Shown here one piece after another: positions 60,058 to 64,000 of a DNA stretch of 64,000 bases. The stretch covers positions 1 to 64,000 of the forward strand of contig DYEY01000035.1 of NCBI GenBank assembly GCA_020725465.1. The letters are read 5' to 3'. Within the stretch, counting starts at the first letter, position 1; every line of letters begins with the position of its first letter. This stretch comes from Dethiobacter sp. (GTDB lineage Bacteria; Bacillota; Dethiobacteria; Dethiobacterales; Dethiobacteraceae). Position numbers and translations under genes: made by a program. The notes beneath the pieces were generated by a model. It worked only from the letters and a program-made list of their open reading frames with translations. It searched no databases and had not been told where the DNA came from.

Positions 60058-61074
60058 GTGAGGTTGCAGGATCTGGGTGAATTCGGGTTAATAAACCATC
60101 TGACCCGTCATCTGCCGTCTTATGATGATACGGTGGTTGTTGGCGTCGGGGACGACGCCGCGGTTTTCAGGGCGGCCGCTGGCAGTTTCATGCTCATCAC
60201 CTGTGACATGCTGGTGGAGGGGCGCCATTTCCTGCGGGATAAAATAAGCCCCCAGGACCTGGGGTACAAAGCGCTGGCGGTGAGCCTGAGCGACATCGCC
60301 GCCATGGGCGGCCTGCCGCGCCACGCCGTGATCGCTGTCGGCTGGCCAAAGTATGTGAACCTGGAATACACGGAGAAGTTATACAGCGGGATCCGGGAAG
60401 CGGCGGCAAGCTACGGCGTCAATATCCTGGGCGGGGATACGGTGAAGGCGCCGCAGTTGGTATTGGATGTGACAGTGGTGGGAGAGAGCGGGAGGCCTCC
60501 GGTGACCAGGACCGGCGCCAGGCCCGGGGACGTGCTGGCCGTTACCGGGAGACTTGGCGCTTCGGCAGCGGGGCTGGCCCTGCTGCTGGCCGGTGAAACC
60601 GGCCAGGGGCTGCCGCCGGAGGTGGCAAACAGGCTGGTTGGCGCCCATGTCCGGCCCTTTCCCCGGGTACGGGCGGGATCCGCTTTGGCGGAGGCGGGAG
60701 CCACGGCCATGATTGACATCAGCGACGGCCTGGCAAGCGAAGTGAACCATATCTGCAACGGCAGCGGTACCGGAGCCGCTGTTTATGCCGACAGGTTACC
60801 GGTGGACAACGACACCAGGTGGGCGGCGGAAAAGCTGCAGCGGGATTGGCTGCAGTGGGCGCTCTTTGGGGGAGAGGACTATGAGCTGCTGGTAGCCTTG
60901 CCGGACAGCGCGGTGGCTGCAGCGCGTCAGGCCCTGGCCTGCCTGGAGGTGGAGTTTACCATCATCGGCGAGGTAACTGAACAGAAACATGGGATACAGA
61001 TAGTCGCCGGAAAGGAAACGGTGCCCCTGACGCCCGGCGGCTACGACCATTTCAGAGGTGATTTTGGTGATTAA
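60058..61074 (+). CDS. thiL: Thiamin-monophosphate kinase ThiL
   Basis: A 338-residue PurM/AIR-synthase-fold kinase that makes TPP from thiamin phosphate. It has VVGVGDDAAVF, LITCDMLVEGRHF, LSDIAAMGGLPRHAVIAVGWP, NILGGDTVKAPQLVLDVTVVG, TARPGD-like ARPGDVLAVTGRLG and MIDISDGLASEVNHIC. GTG at 60058 has GGGGGGAGG eight bases upstream, and the family starts with DLGEFGLI here. It overlaps thiD by 8 bases. Confidence 0.92.
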   Translation: MRLQDLGEFGLINHLTRHLPSYDDTVVVGVGDDAAVFRAAAGSFMLITCDMLVEGRHFLRDKISPQDLGYKALAVSLSDIAAMGGLPRHAVIAVGWPKYVNLEYTEKLYSGIREAAASYGVNILGGDTVKAPQLVLDVTVVGESGRPPVTRTGARPGDVLAVTGRLGASAAGLALLLAGETGQGLPPEVANRLVGAHVRPFPRVRAGSALAEAGATAMIDISDGLASEVNHICNGSGTGAAVYADRLPVDNDTRWAAEKLQRDWLQWALFGGEDYELLVALPDSAVAAARQALACLEVEFTIIGEVTEQKHGIQIVAGKETVPLTPGGYDHFRGDFGD

Positions 61075-61852
61075 GCGGGTATTGACCATTGCCGGTTCCG
61101 ATTCCGGCGGCGGGGCCGGAATTCAGGCTGACCTGAAAGCATTGGAGAACATCGGGGTGTTTGGCATGAGCGCCCTTACCGCCGTAACAGCCCAGAATAC
61201 GATGGGAGTAACTGCTATCCATCAGCTGCCGCCGGAATTTGTGGCTGCCCAGATAGATGCGGTTATGACCGACATCGGGGCAGACAGCGTGAAGGTGGGT
61301 ATGCTCGGTAGCCAGGAGGTGGTGGCACTGGTGGCGGACAGGCTGAAAGCTTACCAGGTTGCCAGGGCGGTGATCGACCCGGTGATGGTGGCCACCACCG
61401 GTGCCCTGCTGCTGCGGGAAGACGCGGTGTCGGCCGTCAGGGAGAAACTGGCTCCCTGTGCCTTTGTCATTACGCCCAATCTGTACGAGGCCGAAGTCAT
61501 GGCGGGAATGAAGATAAAGGATGAGAATGACCTGCAGAGGGCCGCCCGCGTCATCCATGACATGGGAGCAGCGGGGGTGCTGATCAAAGGCGGTCACTTC
61601 CGCCAGGAAACGGCAGACGACTGGTTTTTTGACGGGCGCCGGCACCACTGCTTCAGCCGGGAAAGGGTGAACACCAAAAACACCCACGGTACAGGTTGTA
61701 CGCTTTCTTCGGCCATAGCCGCCTACCTTTGCTTTGAAGAAGATACCCTGACCGCCATCGCCAGGGCAAAAGATTACGTCCACCGCAAAATCAGGCTGGC
61801 CGCCGCCGCAAGTCTGGGTAAAGGCCATGGCCCGGTATGTGTTCCGGGTTAA
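61067..61852 (+). CDS. thiD: HMP/HMP-phosphate kinase ThiD
   Basis: A 261-residue ribokinase-like kinase making HMP-PP. VLTIAGSDSGGGAGIQADLKA, TAVTAQNT, DPVMVATTGALLL, ITPNLYEAEVM, VLIKGGH and NTKNTHGTGCTLSSAIAAYL with the catalytic region are present. GTG at 61067 is eight bases after AGAGG, inside the end of thiL. It closes the operon. No thiG/thiH/thiS genes are seen, so the thiazole must come from salvage or from genes elsewhere. Confidence 0.93.
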   Translation: MIKRVLTIAGSDSGGGAGIQADLKALENIGVFGMSALTAVTAQNTMGVTAIHQLPPEFVAAQIDAVMTDIGADSVKVGMLGSQEVVALVADRLKAYQVARAVIDPVMVATTGALLLREDAVSAVREKLAPCAFVITPNLYEAEVMAGMKIKDENDLQRAARVIHDMGAAGVLIKGGHFRQETADDWFFDGRRHHCFSRERVNTKNTHGTGCTLSSAIAAYLCFEEDTLTAIARAKDYVHRKIRLAAAASLGKGHGPVCVPG

Positions 61853-61865
61853 AAACTGATTTTAA

Positions 61866-61892
61866 AAAGGACATATATGTGTCCTTTATTTT
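61866..61892 (+). terminator. Terminator after thiD
   Basis: AAAGGACA (61866-61873) pairs with TGTCCTTT (61880-61887) around a 6-base loop and is followed by ATTTTATG. Confidence 0.75.
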
Positions 61893-61944
61893 ATGTTAAA
61901 CTGAATACAGGTTTTTTTAATTAAGCACTCAGGAGAGGATGCCG

Positions 61945-63057
61945 ATGAAAGTGTTACATACCGCCGACCTGCACCTGGGTATGACCTACGGACCAAGGCC
62001 TTACCCGGACAGGTTAAGGGAAAGGCTGATCGAGTCCAGGTTTTTGGCACTTGAGCGCCTGGTGGAGACGGCCAACCGTGAGAGGTGCGGTATGCTGGTG
62101 GTGGCCGGGGACCTGTTCCATCGCCCCAACGTTAAAAGGGACACCGTGCTCAGGGTGATTGATATCCTGTCCGGCTTTACCGGCAACTGTGTTGCGGTGC
62201 TGCCGGGGAACCATGACCACTTTGACGGGTTTGGCACAACCTGGAAGGATTTCCGGGAAAACGCCACCGACAGCCTGCTTTTGCTGGAAGAAACCCGTCC
62301 CTACAGTCTGGAAAACTACGGGTTGGACGCGGTTCTTTACCCGGCGCCCTGCCACAGCAGACACAGCCGGGAAAACAGGCTGGGATGGCTAAAAGAATGC
62401 CACCGTCCGCCGGCGCGCTGGCACCTGGGGGTGGCCCACGGTTCGCTGAAAGGCGTGTCACCGGATTTTGACCGGCAATACTTCCCCATGGAAGCCGGGG
62501 AGCTGCTGGCAACCGGCCTCCACCACTGGTTTCTCGGCCATACCCACCTGCCTTACCCGGGAGCGGCGGAGGTGAAAAGCTGCCGGTTCACCATCAGCGG
62601 CACTCCCGAGCCGGATGGCTTTGACTGCCGGCACGAAGGCAGCGCCTGGCTGGTGGAGTTCCCTGAAAACGGGGAAACCCGGGCGGTTTTGTTAAAAAGC
62701 GGTATGTACCGTTTTCTAGACTTAAAAAAAGAGCTGGCCGGCCTGGCTGACCTTGACCGGCTGGAGAACGAACTGGGGGTAAAGGCGGAACAGGCACTGG
62801 TCAGGCTCACTTTGTCGGGCGTACTGCCCGGGGACCAATTTCCCACCAGGGCAGCCAAACTGGAGGAGCTGCGCGCATCTTTTGCTTACCTGGAGTATGA
62901 CGACAGCAACCTGCTGGCCGAAATAACTGCCGAAACCATTGCCGCCGAGTTTCCTGCCGGTTCTTTCCCCGGCCTGCTCCTGACCGGCCTGGCTGAAAAA
63001 GGGGAGCCTTTGGCGCTGCAGCTGGCCTATCAGCTGATAAAGAAGGTGAGAAAATGA
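61945..63057 (+). CDS. SbcD/YhaO-like DNA repair metallophosphoesterase
   Basis: A 370-residue protein. HTADLHLGM, VAGDLFHRP, LPGNHDHFDG, VAHGSLKG and FLGHTHLP are the metal-binding motifs of SbcD/Mre11-type nucleases; a C-terminal helical domain follows. It should form a nuclease-ATPase complex with the SbcC-like protein encoded next and process DNA ends or hairpins. ATG at 61945 has AGGAGAGG at good spacing; an ATG at 61939 is too close. Its stop overlaps the next start (ATGA). Confidence 0.87.
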   Translation: MKVLHTADLHLGMTYGPRPYPDRLRERLIESRFLALERLVETANRERCGMLVVAGDLFHRPNVKRDTVLRVIDILSGFTGNCVAVLPGNHDHFDGFGTTWKDFRENATDSLLLLEETRPYSLENYGLDAVLYPAPCHSRHSRENRLGWLKECHRPPARWHLGVAHGSLKGVSPDFDRQYFPMEAGELLATGLHHWFLGHTHLPYPGAAEVKSCRFTISGTPEPDGFDCRHEGSAWLVEFPENGETRAVLLKSGMYRFLDLKKELAGLADLDRLENELGVKAEQALVRLTLSGVLPGDQFPTRAAKLEELRASFAYLEYDDSNLLAEITAETIAAEFPAGSFPGLLLTGLAEKGEPLALQLAYQLIKKVRK

Positions 63058-64000
63058 TTCTGCGGAGCGTGCAGCTGGATATTTTCGGTGCCAAAAGCGG
63101 GGAAAAGCTGGAATTTGACCACGGCCTGAACGTGGTGCTGGGGCCCAACGAGGCGGGAAAAAGCACGCTGGTCAACGCTCTCTTTGCAGCACTGTTCATT
63201 AAAACGGACATTCACCGCCGCTCGGTGGAATGGAACAACCTGCTTGGGAAGTTCATGCCCTATCCCCACGGTGACCATCTGGCCGTAACGGTGTGCTTTT
63301 GCTGCGGAGAGGGGAGAGAGTATACCCTGAAGCGAAGTTGGGGGGCGGGCCGGGGGGCGGTGCTGATTCTGCCGGACGGCTCCCGTATCAGGGACGAAGA
63401 GTCGCTGCAACAGATGCTGAACCGGATTTTGGGCCTGGGCCGGGGTACCTATGAAGGGGTACTGTTTGCCCGGCAGGATGAAATGCTGAAAACAGTGGAA
63501 CTGTTAAAGGGAAACCGGGAAGCGGTTTCCACCCTCAGCGAAGCACTGAGAGCCGCGGCTTTTGCCGCGGGCGGTGTCTCCCTGGATGACCTGAGGCAGG
63601 TCATTGAGGAAGAAAAGAAAGAGCTGCTGGGTAACTGGGACCTGGAGCGGGACCGGCCCAAAGGCAACCGGGGCATAGACCAGCCCTGGGTCCGTGGGGT
63701 GGGTGCCATACTGGATGCCTTCTACCGGGCAGAGGCCGCAGGAAGAAGCCTGAAACAGGCGGAAGCGGCGGAAAAAGCGGTGGAAGAGCTGCGCGGCCGG
63801 CTGCGAAACATACGTGCTGAACTGGAACGGCTGCGCCCTGTTTTGGCCGACATGGAAAAAAAGGAAGCAGACATCCGGCGGCGCCGTGAGCTGGAACCCC
63901 GGTTGGCGTTATTGGCGGAAAAAGAAAAAAAACTGAAAGAACTTAATGAAGAGTGGCCCAAAACCAAAGAAAGAGCCTTGCTGCTGGCAGGTAACCTGAA
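63054..64000 (+). CDS. SbcC/YhaN-like coiled-coil ATPase, N-terminal part
   Basis: The first 315 codons are in the window. The N terminus is an SMC/Rad50-like ATP-binding half: ILRSVQLDIFGAKSG, NVVLGPNEAGKSTLVNALFAALF (Walker A, about residues 30-40), then a Q-loop-like region (VLFARQDEML) and from about residue 225 a strong coiled coil (AEKAVEELRGRLRNIRAELERLRPV). It forms the SbcCD-like/YhaNO pair with the preceding nuclease. Start at 63054 overlaps its stop by 4 bases. The rest lies beyond the right edge. Confidence 0.85.
   Translation, partial: MILRSVQLDIFGAKSGEKLEFDHGLNVVLGPNEAGKSTLVNALFAALFIKTDIHRRSVEWNNLLGKFMPYPHGDHLAVTVCFCCGEGREYTLKRSWGAGRGAVLILPDGSRIRDEESLQQMLNRILGLGRGTYEGVLFARQDEMLKTVELLKGNREAVSTLSEALRAAAFAAGGVSLDDLRQVIEEEKKELLGNWDLERDRPKGNRGIDQPWVRGVGAILDAFYRAEAAGRSLKQAEAAEKAVEELRGRLRNIRAELERLRPVLADMEKKEADIRRRRELEPRLALLAEKEKKLKELNEEWPKTKERALLLAGNL

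Noticed and set aside
1-64000. CRISPR arrays, tRNA and rRNA genes
   Set aside because: No array of regular repeats and no tRNA or rRNA signature was seen on reading both strands.

Overview
The window looks like chromosomal DNA of an endospore-forming, probably anaerobic, Clostridia-type Firmicute, most like the Peptococcaceae/Desulfotomaculum-Pelotomaculum group. This is an inference from gene content and style, since no rRNA or other taxonomic marker is present. Pointers are spore genes (YheC/YheD, GerW/YtfJ, two SPOCS-like coat candidates), strong GGAGG-type ribosome sites with many GTG and TTG starts, a bacterial-type selenocysteine signal, and large GC-rich core genes interleaved with AT-richer, decayed accessory DNA.

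Layout. 0-5 kb: start of a glutamate dehydrogenase, a sodium:solute symporter, and a spore-surface neighbourhood. 5-14.6 kb: an AddB/AddA-type helicase-nuclease pair, a TspO-like protein, small membrane proteins, a flavodoxin and a thioredoxin-type arsenate reductase. 14.67-15.02 kb: an Spx/ArsC-like protein that can be read only if an in-frame TGA is decoded as selenocysteine; a hairpin of bacterial SECIS geometry follows the TGA. 15-21 kb, mostly minus strand: an AbiEii toxin pair, a Nei/Fpg-like glycosylase with Leu in place of the catalytic Pro, GerW, DUF2953, an anti-sigma/ECF sigma pair and an extended SDR dehydrogenase. 21.5-25.4 kb: a lipoprotein, then several toxin-antitoxin modules (MNT-HEPN, orphan Phd, MazEF with frameshifted MazF) and an HTH-Uma2 fusion.

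25.6-32.6 kb is the most coherent unusual unit: a GrpE-like factor, an Hsp70, a TPR protein, a J-like/TPR/SEC-C protein whose HPD motif is replaced, and a 901-residue metallo-beta-lactamase/beta-CASP protein of CPSF type, all on one strand. It suggests a dedicated chaperone machine tied to a nucleic-acid hydrolase. 32.8-37 kb holds small accessory genes, a second MntA/HepT pair and fragments of genes intact elsewhere in the window. 37-43.5 kb has a second AddA/AddB-like pair in which the helicase has no nuclease domain and the partner has lost nuclease residues but kept its four iron-sulfur-type cysteines.

43.5-48.3 kb is an insertion-sequence graveyard (transposase remnants, a TniB/ExeA-like ATPase, inverted repeats, a 40-bp direct repeat) with a NucS-like nuclease gene and a broken nucleotidyltransferase. 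It borders a Wadjet plasmid-defence operon, jetABCD (50.4-57.0 kb), with jetC broken by a frameshift at a G7 run and a TPR protein just upstream. 57-61.9 kb is a TPP-riboswitch-controlled thiamin operon (thiC-thiM-thiE-thiL-thiD). The window ends in an SbcD/SbcC-like (YhaO/YhaN-like) pair, the second gene running off the edge.
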